A stretch of 20,676 bases of DNA from positions 1 to 20,676 of the forward strand of contig CALGLI010000404.1 in NCBI GenBank assembly GCA_937930265.1, in the 5' to 3' direction. Both the position numbers and the translations under genes were made by a program. Positions 1-9,200 of this stretch are shown here, piece after piece. Below the pieces are notes generated by a model. It was not told the DNA's origin. It was given only the letters and a program-made list of their open reading frames with translations, and searched no databases. Origin of the DNA: an uncultured Veillonella sp. (GTDB lineage: Bacteria; Bacillota; Negativicutes; Veillonellales; Veillonellaceae). Position 1 is the first letter of the stretch. The number at the start of each line of letters is the position of its first letter.

Positions 1-1005
1 CCTTTAAAAAAATGTATGGTGAATATAAATAAATTGGGCTATGGGAATCCTGATTCAATAGAATATTCTGAATCTATAAAACGATGGTTTTACATTCAAT
101 ATGGTAAATTTATTAACAATGTATATTTTTTATATACGCACTCAATAAAATATGCTATACGAAAATTAATAGACAATTATGATGATATAAATATACTTAA
201 TTTCATACCTTGTTATAATGGATATAGTGATATCTTTACAAACTTACAAAACATCTTTGAGTATAATTATTTTTGTTTATTTGAAAGGGATTTTGAAGCG
301 AATTTTGAGTGTTTTTTAATTCAAAACAAGATTGATTGTATTATAATATCAAATCCACATAATCCAACAGGAAGAATTTTGGATAGAGAGTCGTTAGAAA
401 AACTAGCTAATTTATGCTCAAAATATAATATTTATATGGTTGTGGATGAAGCTTATGGAGATATAGTGCAAAAAAAGTTTTTTAGTGCTATACATATAGA
501 TTATGATAAGTGTATTGTCTTAAAAACAATTGGAAAATCATTCAATGTCTCAGGTGTTGGTGGAGCGTATTTAGTTACATCAAATAAAGAAATTTATGAT
601 AGGGTAGCAGCTAAAATTAAAAGTGATGGATTAATTTCTCCTAATATCTTTGCATATTATTTGACAAAGTATTTGTATTCTTCTGAAGGAAAGCTTTGGC
701 TAGAACAGATTAATGATAGAATATTAAGGAATAAATTATATTTTAAGCGAGAGATTGATAAAATATTTAAGAATAAATTAAATTATGAAATTACCTATGG
801 GGCTTATTTCGCATGGGTTAATTATGAGGAGCTGGGAATATCAGAAGAATCATTTGAAAAAATTCTAAAAGAAAGCGGAGTAAAAGTTATTTTTGCTTCT
901 CATTATAAATCATCTGATAAATTTTTTAGAGTTAACTTAGCTTGTGGAATGGAAAAAATAGATGAGTTAATTTTTTCTCTAGAAAAAATTATAAATAAGT
1001 GCTAA
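1..1005 (+). CDS. MalY/PatB-type PLP-dependent aminotransferase/C-S lyase, 5' partial
   Basis: Fold-type I PLP enzyme. The reading frame is open from base 1 (Pro-Leu-Lys-Lys-Cys, then ATG at 16), and the family's N-terminal 50-60 residues are missing, so the gene very probably starts left of the window; the ATG at 16 also has no convincing ribosome binding site. Numbering from that Met: LGYGNPDS near residue 7 matches the substrate-loop region of MalY/PatB, NPHNPTG lies at 113-119, VVDEAY with the cofactor Asp at 144, and the Schiff-base Lys is probably K174 in TIGKSFNVSG. The C-terminal FFRVNLAC matches the RLNIAC motif of MalY/PatB. That family contains cystathionine beta-lyases and related aminotransferases; the substrate cannot be read from sequence, and a biosynthetic-cluster aminotransferase is an alternative. 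The gene is extremely AT-rich (13 G/C in bases 61-120), unlike all downstream genes, which suggests horizontal acquisition. Confidence 0.8.
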   Translation, partial: PLKKCMVNINKLGYGNPDSIEYSESIKRWFYIQYGKFINNVYFLYTHSIKYAIRKLIDNYDDINILNFIPCYNGYSDIFTNLQNIFEYNYFCLFERDFEANFECFLIQNKIDCIIISNPHNPTGRILDRESLEKLANLCSKYNIYMVVDEAYGDIVQKKFFSAIHIDYDKCIVLKTIGKSFNVSGVGGAYLVTSNKEIYDRVAAKIKSDGLISPNIFAYYLTKYLYSSEGKLWLEQINDRILRNKLYFKREIDKIFKNKLNYEITYGAYFAWVNYEELGISEESFEKILKESGVKVIFASHYKSSDKFFRVNLACGMEKIDELIFSLEKIINKC

Positions 1006-1012
1006 AGATTTT

Positions 1013-1048
1013 ACAATAAACTAGATATGTGCCTAGTTTCGTTATTGT
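1013..1048 (+). terminator. Possible imperfect hairpin after the aminotransferase gene
   Basis: ACAATAA plus ACTAG (1013-1024) pair with CTAGT (1033-1037) and TTATTGT (1042-1048), with a four-base bulge TTCG on the right. There is no T-run afterwards, so termination is uncertain. It lies 8 nt after the stop codon. Confidence 0.3.
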
Positions 1049-1102
1049 ATGCTACTTGATGTAGATGCCTAGTTGTACTTTCTATCAGATAATTATATTT
1101 TC

Positions 1103-1131
1103 TTGAATTACAAGAAAAAATTCAGTATACT
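1103..1131 (+). promoter_or_regulatory. Promoter for the GNAT gene
   Basis: A -35 box TTGAAT (1103-1108), a 17-bp spacer and a -10 box TATACT (1126-1131) form a near-consensus sigma-70-type promoter. It lies about 50 bp before the GNAT start codon, which is preceded by GGAGG at 1172-1176. Confidence 0.6.
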
Positions 1132-1180
1132 AAAGGTTAGCAATCCATTTGGTGTACTTTCATCATGAACCGGAGGAACT

Positions 1181-1702
1181 ATGATTATACGAGAAGAGAA
1201 ACAGCGTGAATTTTATACGGTCACAGCTCTCGTGCGAGAAGCCTATATCAGTGCGGATCGTAGTACAGGACGAGAATATAAACTAGTGGAATTGTTGCGC
1301 GAGTCCGATGCGTATATTCCTAAGTTGTCCTTAGTGGCTGTTATTGACAATGCGATTGCAGGGTATGGTATGTTCTTGCGTGGTAAAGTAGGTGATCAAG
1401 ATGTACTTATCTTGGGGCTACTAGCGGTAGCACAGTCCATGCGTGGACATGGTGTCGGTGGTGCTCTTGTATTAGCAGGTCAACGATTAGCTCGAAAAAT
1501 GGGATACTCTTATTTATTTGTGCATGGTAGTAATGTATACTATCCTCGCATTGGCTATGACTTTGCCTATAAATATGGAGTGGAGCCACCAGAGGGATTG
1601 GACCGGGAGCACCTGATGGGGATTAAACTTGATGCCCAAGCAGAGCCTTTACAAGGTGTATTGGAATACCCGGAACTTTTCAAAACCCTAGAAATGTTCT
1701 AG
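1181..1702 (+). CDS. GNAT-family N-acetyltransferase, YhbS-like
   Basis: A 173-residue cytoplasmic acetyltransferase predicted to move an acetyl group from acetyl-CoA to an unidentified amine. The acetyl-CoA pyrophosphate loop is visible as R88-G-H-G-V-G93 after the beta-4 strand LGLLAVAQ. The stretch FVHGSNVYYPRIGYDFA, followed by the GVEPP segment, is typical of the YhbS/COG3153 branch of GNAT proteins. The ATG is preceded by GGAGG with 4 nt between, and a promoter lies just upstream. No terminator with a T-run separates it from queT, so some transcription may run into the riboswitch region. The function in the cell is unknown; being next to queuosine genes does not by itself show a shared role. 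Confidence 0.85.
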   Translation: MIIREEKQREFYTVTALVREAYISADRSTGREYKLVELLRESDAYIPKLSLVAVIDNAIAGYGMFLRGKVGDQDVLILGLLAVAQSMRGHGVGGALVLAGQRLARKMGYSYLFVHGSNVYYPRIGYDFAYKYGVEPPEGLDREHLMGIKLDAQAEPLQGVLEYPELFKTLEMF

Positions 1703-1705
1703 GTG

Positions 1706-1725
1706 ACTACGATTTATGTCGTAGT
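1706..1725 (+). other. Perfect 7-bp hairpin between the GNAT gene and the preQ1 riboswitch
   Basis: ACTACGA (1706-1712) and TCGTAGT (1719-1725) flank a six-base loop TTTATG, starting three bases after the GNAT stop codon. No T-run follows. It could protect the GNAT mRNA end or be a weak pause site; a role is not shown by sequence. Confidence 0.4.
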
Positions 1726-1735
1726 AGGTATTAGA

Positions 1736-1778
1736 TAGACAGTTCGAGATCCTCCTGTCTGTAAACAAAACTAAGGAG
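1736..1778 (+). promoter_or_regulatory. preQ1-I (class I) riboswitch controlling queT-queF
   Basis: Stem P1 is AGACAG (1737-1742) with CTGTCT (1755-1760). Its loop, TTCGAGATCCTC, follows the GUUCnAG pattern of class I preQ1 aptamers. The A-rich tail GTAAACAAAACTAAGGAG (1761-1778) then closes the H-type pseudoknot. The known B. subtilis and T. tengcongensis aptamers share this order and the ACUAAGG or AACAAGG 3' end. Here the tail contains the AAGGAG Shine-Dalgarno of queT, whose ATG is at 1784. Ligand binding would therefore hide the ribosome binding site and lower translation when preQ1 is plentiful. The downstream genes queT and queF independently support the assignment. Confidence 0.88.
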
Positions 1779-1783
1779 TTATA

Positions 1784-2284
1784 ATGAAACAATGTAACAA
1801 CACACAACGATTGACGATTTCTGCTATTTCCATCGCTATGTATTTGGCGCTTATGATTGGTACACAAGGGTTTGCTTTTGGTCAGTATCAAGTGCGTATC
1901 GCTACAGCGCTCTATGGATTGTCAGCCATCTTCCCGTTCACCATTCCAGCCTTTGGTATTGCGAACTTTGTAAGTAATACGGTGATGGGCGGTTTTGGTA
2001 TGGTAGATGCTATCGGCGGAGCTATTGTAGGCTTATTGACAACAGGTCTCATCGTTCTTGCGAAACGCCAAGGTTTAGGCAACTGGGTGTTGATTCCTAT
2101 CATTACCTTTGTACCAGGATTGATTGTACCAATTTGGTTGACCTATTTCTTGCCAGTTCCATACTGGGTATTAGTGAGCTCCCTCGTAGTAGGTCAGCTC
2201 GTGTGTGGTGTGGTAAGCTACTTCTTGATCAATGCGTTGGAGAAAGTAGTCTATAAAAATAAGGAGGCTTTAGTTCGTGAGTAG
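1784..2284 (+). CDS. queT: QueT-family queuosine precursor transporter (ECF S component)
   Basis: A 166-residue integral membrane protein with five or six hydrophobic segments from about residue 10 to 155 (for example [14 protein letters not shown] and [19 protein letters not shown]). It resembles the QueT/COG4708 family, the substrate-binding components of energy-coupling-factor transporters predicted to import 7-deazaguanine queuosine precursors such as preQ0, preQ1 or queuine. The ECF energising subunits EcfA/EcfA'/EcfT are not in the window and would be shared. A preQ1-I riboswitch covers its ribosome binding site and it overlaps queF by 8 nt, so both context signals agree with the family call. 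The exact substrate is not settled by sequence. Confidence 0.88.
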   Translation: MKQCNNTQRLTISAISIAMYLALMIGTQGFAFGQYQVRIATALYGLSAIFPFTIPAFGIANFVSNTVMGGFGMVDAIGGAIVGLLTTGLIVLAKRQGLGNWVLIPIITFVPGLIVPIWLTYFLPVPYWVLVSSLVVGQLVCGVVSYFLINALEKVVYKNKEALVRE

Positions 2285-2774
2285 TGGTCGTAATGCAGCA
2301 GAATTACAAGGTGTTCATGCTTTAGGTAGCCATACGGACTATCCTACAGATTATGCACCGCAGGTGCTAGAAGCATTTCCCAATAAACATCCAGGGAATG
2401 ACTATTTTGTGAAATTCAACTGTCCAGAGTTTACCAGCCTTTGTCCTATGACGGGGCAACCGGACTTTGCAACGATTTATATTTCTTATGTGCCAGATGA
2501 AAAATTGGTGGAAAGTAAATCCTTAAAATTATATTTATTTAGTTTCCGCAACCATGGAGACTTTCACGAAGATTGTATCAACATCATCATGAAAGATTTA
2601 GTGGCATTGATGGAGCCTAAATACATTGAAGTGTGGGGCGAATTTACGCCACGTGGGGGTTTGTCCATTGATCCGTACGCCAACTATGGCAAACCGGGCA
2701 CCGATTGGGAAGCCACAGCCAAGGAGCGCTTGCACTTTCACGATATGCAACCAAAACGAGTAGCGTACCGTTAA
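2277..2774 (+). CDS. queF: NADPH-dependent 7-cyano-7-deazaguanine (preQ0) reductase
   Basis: A cytoplasmic enzyme of queuosine synthesis that reduces the nitrile of preQ0 to the aminomethyl of preQ1 with two NADPH. At 165 residues it matches the short, unimodular B. subtilis-type QueF. The thioimide-forming Cys56 ([12 protein letters not shown]) and the acid-base Asp63 are present. The QueF signature E79-S-K-S-L-K-L-Y and the substrate-contacting Glu98 in FHEDC are also present. The start is a GTG at 2277, chosen because AAGGAGG at 2261-2267 sits 9 nt before it and the gene overlaps the queT stop by 8 nt, implying translational coupling. The upstream synthesis genes queC, queD and queE are absent here, so this unit looks like salvage of imported preQ0; they may lie elsewhere in the genome. 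Confidence 0.96.
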   Translation: MSSGRNAAELQGVHALGSHTDYPTDYAPQVLEAFPNKHPGNDYFVKFNCPEFTSLCPMTGQPDFATIYISYVPDEKLVESKSLKLYLFSFRNHGDFHEDCINIIMKDLVALMEPKYIEVWGEFTPRGGLSIDPYANYGKPGTDWEATAKERLHFHDMQPKRVAYR

Positions 2775-2788
2775 TTATATACATACTA

Positions 2789-2824
2789 TTGCCAGGTCAA
2801 TCGATTGAGAGACCTGGCAATTTT
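2789..2824 (+). terminator. Rho-independent terminator after queF
   Basis: TTGCCAGGTC (2789-2798) and GACCTGGCAA (2811-2820) form a perfect 10-bp stem followed by TTTT. The loop region contains the palindrome TCAATCGATTGA, which overlaps the left arm. Confidence 0.9.
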
Positions 2825-2850
2825 ACTAAGTGCCCTAGACGTGGTAGGAT
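2822..2850 (+). promoter_or_regulatory. Possible addBA promoter
   Basis: TTTACT (2822-2827), a 17-bp spacer and TAGGAT (2845-2850) match four of six bases in each box. The -35 box overlaps the T-run of the queF terminator. Some promoter is expected here because the terminator separates queF from addB. Confidence 0.35.
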
Positions 2851-2890
2851 AGAGATAGATACAACGTGTTGAGAGGAAAAGGAGTTGGAC

Positions 2891-5800
2891 ATGCAACCAC
2901 AGTTATATATTGGCGGAGCCGGTACGGGAAAGACCACGGCTTGTTTCGCAGAGATAGAACGAATTTTACAGAACCATCCAGACCACCAGATTATCGTCCT
3001 TGTGCCAGACCCTGCGACGTATATGATGGAGCGCAAGCTAGCAGAGTTTCGTAAGGAAAAAGGGTTCACTACGGTGCGCGTGGTGGGCATGACACGACTA
3101 GCCTATCAAGTGTATCAATCCTTGGGGAAGGTGAAAGAAGGTGGTCTGTCGGAGATTGGTAAAAAATTAGTCCTTCGGGTCTTGTTAAAGCAGTCAGCAG
3201 GAGAATTGGACTTGTTTAAACAGGCAGCGAAACAACCCCATTTTGGAGATGTCATACAAGGTCTCTTGACGGAGTGTAAAGCCTTTGGTGTGACGCCGGA
3301 GGACTTGTCGAATGCTGTGGAACAAGTAGATTCCATGGTATTAGGTCGTAAGTTACAAGAATTATCTTTGTTGTTAGAACGCTATGATACAGTGCTAGAA
3401 GAATTAGGTGTTCAAGATTCCATGGAAGAATTAATCGACCTATTGCCACAGTCTCCACTTATGAAGCATTGTCACGTCTTTGTGGATGGATTCCATTGGT
3501 TTACACCGCTACAGTATCGATTGATTCAACGGTTATTTTCCCTCAGTGAGTCCTGTCATATGACGATTAGTTTGCCATCCTTAGAGGAAGACGTGCATAG
3601 TCGCAAGGGATCTATGTATTTCCGTGTTTGGGAGACGTACCGAGATATGATGACTTGGTATCCAGAAGCGGTGGTACATGACATGAACACCGTCTATCGA
3701 GGGACGCCTGTGTTACAGCAGTTGAATACACAGTTTTTCAGAACACCTATGAAAGCAAACACCACCGAAGATTCGGTAACCATGGTAAGTGCCTACAATC
3801 GAGAGCGGGAAGCCGATGCGGTATGTCGTAAGATATTGGCATACTGTCAAGAAGCGGGACATCGCTGGAAAGACTGTACCATCATCTTGCGGGATATGGA
3901 GTCCTATGGTGATGTATTGGAAAAAGCCTGCATGAACTATGGTATCCCTTTCTTCTCAGACCAACGGAAGATGATGACTAGCCATCCTTTGGCGGAGTTC
4001 TTGCAAGGTCTATTCCATGTGTATCGTACTTTCTTTGATCATGATGCAGTGTTCCGCTTGCTGAAGACGGATTTTGCTCCTTTCAGTCGTGAAGAAGTCG
4101 ACAGATTAGAAAACTATTGTTTAGAATACGGGATTCAAGGACCAGCGTGGTTACGAGAGACATGGACCTATGGTGGCGAAGATGATGAAGAGCGACGGGC
4201 TGTGATGCAAGAGTTACATGACCGCGTGTTACACCAAGTATTACGGCCTATTTACGATTTTTGTAAATTGTCACATAGGGGTCAGGAATGGAGTGAGTTT
4301 CTATTCCAAACCATGCAAGATTGGCACATTCCAGAGCAATTGAAACATTGGTATGACGAAGCAGAAGACCGTGGTGATGTACAAGAAAGTGCCAGCCATG
4401 TACAGATCTATAAACATGCCATTCAATTGCTAGAGGAATGTGCGTCTGTGACGAGTACAGAGGAGTTGAGCGCCCAAGAGATGGGCCTCATCATCGAGGA
4501 AGGTCTCAGTGAAGTGACATACTCCTTGGTACCGCCATCCTTGGATCATGTGACGATTACCACCATTGATCGCAGCTATATGACAGATGCGAAGGAAGTC
4601 TATGTGCTAGGTCTTAATGAGGGTGTATTCCCTCGTAAAATGGGGGACGAAGGCATTCTGCGTGACCAAGAGCGTACCGCTTTAGCGAAGGTAGGGGTGC
4701 AACTAGCAGCAGGTGCTTTAGGGCAAATGTTCAATGAAAACTTCTTGTTCTATTTAGCCTGTACTCGTGCTAGCCAAGGATTGCACTTATCCTATGTCAC
4801 ATCTGATGAAGAAGGGTCTAAAATGGAACCATCTTTGGTGGTGCGCCGTTTACAGCAATATGGATATGTGAAAACTATGGAAGAAGCGCCACTATCTATG
4901 CCAGCGGGACGAGAAGAGGACTACCTGTGGCGACCATCCCAGAGCTTAGGCCTTTTTTCCAGTCGCATGAGCGCCCTCATGAAAGGAGAAACTATTTCAT
5001 CCACGTGGTGGAGCCTCTATAATTGGGGATTGGAATCTGGCTATGGAGGTGAGGTGTTCTTCGCCACACGAGGTATGTTTGATTCCAATACAGTGCCACG
5101 CATTGAGCAGTCCATTGTGCGAGGGTTGTTGCTACGCAGCGATGCTTTAACAGGATCCGTTACACGATTAGAACGATATCATCGTTGCCCTTACAGTTTC
5201 TATGCCCAATATGCATTGCGCTTAGCCCCACGAAAGGTGAAATCCTTTGGAGCCCCTGAAATTGGTGCTTTTCTGCACGATACATTGCGTTATTTAGGGG
5301 AATATCTACTAAAAGCGGGTCGACAATGGCGTGACTTAACAGAGGAAGAACAAGAATCCTTATGCCGTGAAGCGGCCGATGCGGTGATGGGCACGGAAGA
5401 TCGAGATGCCTACGAAGCGCAACTGTACACACGGTTAACGTCTACCTTGTCGGCTACGGTAGCGCGTCTTGTAGATTGGTCCAAGAAGAGTGAGTTTTCC
5501 ACCACAGAAGTAGAGCAAAGCTTTGGTATGGGCACATCTAGCTGGCATCCAGTTCGTATTCCATTGGGTAAGAACTACGGTGAAAGTATCGTACTGCGTG
5601 GCCAAATTGACCGTGTCGATGAATACCGTGGACCTCTTGGCCATTATGCGGCAGTCATCGATTATAAATCGGGTGGTACTACGGTGCGAGCTGATGAAAT
5701 TTACTACGGTTTGAAATTGCAGTTAATGACCTATCTATTGGCATTGGAAAAAAATACACAGGATAGAATTGGCACAGCGGCAGCTCTCTATACGTATGTG

Positions 5801-6283
5801 CGAAATCCACAAGTGAAATTGTCAGAAGTAGTGAATCACAGACGGGCAGAGGAAGAAAAATCTGATATCCAACAATTGAAAAACAGTGGATACTTTGTAG
5901 ATGGAGATGTCTTACAATCTTTAGACGTGACAAGGGCCTACCAAAGTAATTCGCCCTATGTACCGATTGTGCTGAAAAAGGATGGCACTCCAGACAGTCG
6001 CACATCCAAGAGTTTGAAGACCATGGAACAATTTGGTCTCATGAAGGAATACACAAAGCAAATCATTTCCAACAGTGGCACACAGATGATGGATGGAGAA
6101 TTTCCTATCAGCCCGTACCAAAAGGATAAACGGCGACCTTGTGAATATTGTGAGTTCCAAGCCTTATGTCGCTTTGATGGAACCCAAAACAGATATCGTT
6201 ATATTAAGACCATGACCGAAGAGGAAGCGTTGGAGAAAATGGAAGCATTACAAACAGGAGGGGCTACCTATGAAATGGACTGA
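2891..6283 (+). CDS. addB: ATP-dependent helicase/deoxyribonuclease subunit B (AddB)
   Basis: The second subunit of the AddAB double-strand-break resection complex, the Firmicutes counterpart of RecBCD. Its 1130 residues compare with about 1166 in B. subtilis. An N-terminal Walker A motif GGAGTGKTT is at residues 8-16 (K14). The RecB-type nuclease core has VIDYKSGG with D924 and K926. Four cysteines of the iron-sulfur staple are intact: C766 (RCPYSFYAQYALRL) and C1084-x2-C1087-x5-C1093, the same spacing as the B. subtilis cluster ligands. In that family AddB also carries the Chi-recognition region. The start is the ATG at 2891: AAGGAG at 2879-2884 is 6 nt upstream, while an in-frame TTG at 2885 touches the ribosome site and is unlikely. 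It overlaps addA by 14 nt. Confidence 0.96.
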   Translation: MQPQLYIGGAGTGKTTACFAEIERILQNHPDHQIIVLVPDPATYMMERKLAEFRKEKGFTTVRVVGMTRLAYQVYQSLGKVKEGGLSEIGKKLVLRVLLKQSAGELDLFKQAAKQPHFGDVIQGLLTECKAFGVTPEDLSNAVEQVDSMVLGRKLQELSLLLERYDTVLEELGVQDSMEELIDLLPQSPLMKHCHVFVDGFHWFTPLQYRLIQRLFSLSESCHMTISLPSLEEDVHSRKGSMYFRVWETYRDMMTWYPEAVVHDMNTVYRGTPVLQQLNTQFFRTPMKANTTEDSVTMVSAYNREREADAVCRKILAYCQEAGHRWKDCTIILRDMESYGDVLEKACMNYGIPFFSDQRKMMTSHPLAEFLQGLFHVYRTFFDHDAVFRLLKTDFAPFSREEVDRLENYCLEYGIQGPAWLRETWTYGGEDDEERRAVMQELHDRVLHQVLRPIYDFCKLSHRGQEWSEFLFQTMQDWHIPEQLKHWYDEAEDRGDVQESASHVQIYKHAIQLLEECASVTSTEELSAQEMGLIIEEGLSEVTYSLVPPSLDHVTITTIDRSYMTDAKEVYVLGLNEGVFPRKMGDEGILRDQERTALAKVGVQLAAGALGQMFNENFLFYLACTRASQGLHLSYVTSDEEGSKMEPSLVVRRLQQYGYVKTMEEAPLSMPAGREEDYLWRPSQSLGLFSSRMSALMKGETISSTWWSLYNWGLESGYGGEVFFATRGMFDSNTVPRIEQSIVRGLLLRSDALTGSVTRLERYHRCPYSFYAQYALRLAPRKVKSFGAPEIGAFLHDTLRYLGEYLLKAGRQWRDLTEEEQESLCREAADAVMGTEDRDAYEAQLYTRLTSTLSATVARLVDWSKKSEFSTTEVEQSFGMGTSSWHPVRIPLGKNYGESIVLRGQIDRVDEYRGPLGHYAAVIDYKSGGTTVRADEIYYGLKLQLMTYLLALEKNTQDRIGTAAALYTYVRNPQVKLSEVVNHRRAEEEKSDIQQLKNSGYFVDGDVLQSLDVTRAYQSNSPYVPIVLKKDGTPDSRTSKSLKTMEQFGLMKEYTKQIISNSGTQMMDGEFPISPYQKDKRRPCEYCEFQALCRFDGTQNRYRYIKTMTEEEALEKMEALQTGGATYEMD

Positions 6284-9200
6284 TGCGCAACAGAGCGCTA
6301 TTGATGCACCTAGACCAGGGGCTTTACCATCCCAAACGATCTTAGTGTCCGCTGCGGCGGGATCCGGTAAAACGGCAGTCCTCGTAGAGCGTATGATACA
6401 ACGCCTGAAACGGCGAGAACTAAGTATTCAAGAACTAATGGTAGTGACTTTCACAAAGGCGGCAGCCGCAGAAATGAAAGCCCGTATTGGTGTGAAACTA
6501 GCAGAGGAGTTTCAAGCCACAGGGGACGAGTATTTAGAAGAACAATTGAATATGTTGCCGTCCGCCCATATTTCCACACTGCACTCCTTTTGCCAATGGG
6601 TTATCCGTAGTTATTTCTATAAACTAGATATCGACCCATCTTTCGTCATCGGCAATGAAGGGGAATTGGCACTCATGCGCTACGATGTACTGGATGCCAT
6701 TTTGCTAGAGGCCTACGAACAGGGGCTGTATAACATTTACGATGTAAGCGACATGTTCAGCACAGAACGGTCCGACCAAGTCTTGCGGGAGACCGTATTT
6801 CAAATCTATAACTTTGCCTTGGCTCAAAGTCAGCCTATGCGATGGCTAGATGCGGTGTGCCATACCTATGAAAGTGCACTACACCAAACTTTGCTAGAAA
6901 CTACTTGGGGCACATTATTTTGGAAAGAACAACATCGACAAATTGAGTATCTGTTAGAACGCTATGAAGAGGCACAGCGCTTGGCTACCCTAGGCAATGG
7001 GTTCGATAAATGGATGGAGAAGGTTAGCGAACTGCAAACGCTGTTACAAGCCATGCAAAAGGCGGACACTTGGGATGCTATGCATGTCGATGTAGTAGGC
7101 ATTGGGGGATTTAGTTTCCCTGTACTTCGTGCTACGAAGGCCATGAATGAAGGCGACCCAGCTATTTTGAGTGAAATTAAAGCCATCTTGGCAGAAGGAA
7201 AAGATATATTGCAAGCCATGCCAAAAGGAGTCTTCGCCATTACGGAAGCAGATTGGCGAGAGCAAATGGAGTACTTAGTACCGTTAGTACGAGGCATCAT
7301 TGAGTTGGTGAAGCGATTTCATACTGATTTTCAGCAAGCAAAACAAGAAGCGGGCATGATCGATTTCTCCGATTTGGAACATCTATGCCTAGCCTTGTTA
7401 GTAGATCCGGAATCTACAGAGGAACTCAAACCTTCTGAGGTGGCATTGGAGTTACAAGATACGTTCAAAGAAGTGATGGTCGATGAATACCAAGATACGA
7501 ACGGCGTGCAAGAGGCTATCGTAAATCTTGTATCACGGGGGGATAATCGATTCTATGTAGGCGATGTGAAGCAGTCTATTTATGGGTTCCGCATGGCAGA
7601 TCCTCAGCTATTTATGGACAAGTACCATCGGTTTGACCATGATGTAAATGGTGTAGAACGGCGCATCGATTTGTCCCAAAACTTTCGTTCCCATGAAGCA
7701 ATTCTAACTGTGACGAACTTTATTTTCTCTCAAATTATGACTGATGAAGGAGCAGGTCTTACCTATGGTGAGGCAGAAGCACTCCACACAGGTCGCATCG
7801 TAGAAGAGGCACCTCCGGAATGGGTAGGTGGTGATGTAGAAGTACATGTTCTCTGCTGTGATGAGGACAAAGCCCAAATAGAACCAGAAGATGGAGAAGA
7901 CTTAGAGAACGATGAAAAAGAAATGCTCTTTGTCATTCGTAAGATTCAAGAGTTGAAGAACAATGGCGCCATGGTACAAGATAAAGATGGCACTTTCCGT
8001 CCCATGGAGTGGCGCGATATTGTGCTCTTGAAACGATCTATCTCTGGGTCCGCGAGTCGTATGATTGACCTACTGCGGCGAGAGGGTATCCCTGCCTATG
8101 CAGAGGAGAAATCCGGCTATTTCAGCGCTATGGAAGTGCAATTTGTGCTGTCTTTGTTGCAAATCATCGACAATCCAGAACAGGATTTGCCCATGGCCAT
8201 TGTCTTGCAATCTCCCCTTATTGGGATGGATGCAAATGATCTAGGGCGCCTTCGTCTGTCCGTAGGGGAGAACAGCTTGTGGAGCGGATTGCGCGCCTTT
8301 GTAGAAGCATCCCAGAATGCAGGGTGGATTCGCTTTGTGGACTCCATGGACACTTGGCGGACCATGTCCCGCCGTCAAGGGATTACAGATTTAATTTGGC
8401 ACATCTACGATACCTTGCACGTGGTGGAATACGTGAGCGCTATGCCAAATGGTTTGGTGCGTCGTGGCAATGTGCTGGCTCTGTATGAGCGGGCGAAACA
8501 ATATGAAAGTGGCAATTACCGTGGCTTATTCCGATTCTTGCGCTTTATTGAAAGTTTACAGGCATCGGGAGAAGATTTGAGTGTTGCTAAAACAGTGAGT
8601 GAAGCGGACAATGTGGTGCGCATTATGACGATCCACAAAAGTAAAGGCTTAGAGTTCCCTGTGGTATTCCTCATGGGCACCCAAAAGGGCTTTAACAAAA
8701 TGGATTTGAACCGCTCCTTGCTATTGCACAAGGAATATGGAGTGGGCTTAAAAGGATATTTCCCAGATTTGCGTGTCATGTATAACTCTTTGCCTTGGAT
8801 TTTCGTGCGCCAAGCCTTGGAAGAAAATTTGAAAGCTGAAGAGGAGCGTATCCTCTATGTAGCATTAACTCGGCCTAAAGATAAGCTCTATATTACAGGC
8901 TATATGAAGGGATCCATCAATGGCTCCACGGATCGACCAGCTACAAAGAAAATGGGTGAATGGGTAGCGCCTGTCTTACAGTGGGGTGAAAGTGCTTTCA
9001 CGAAAGAACAGATTCTAGGGTGTAATTCCTATTTAGATTGGATTTTGCGGAGCTTAGCGCGCCATGTCTCAGGAGGCACACAGTTACGCCAATTTGCAGA
9101 GGTAGAAAGCCCGCAATTCCCAGATATACCGTACAAAGATTGTCCTGTATCCTTCCATGTTCATGACGGGAATGATTACAGTGTTTCACAGGAAACACCG

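Noticed and set aside
2885..2890. TTG start for addB
   Set aside because: It directly abuts the AAGGAG ribosome site; the ATG at 2891 has proper spacing.
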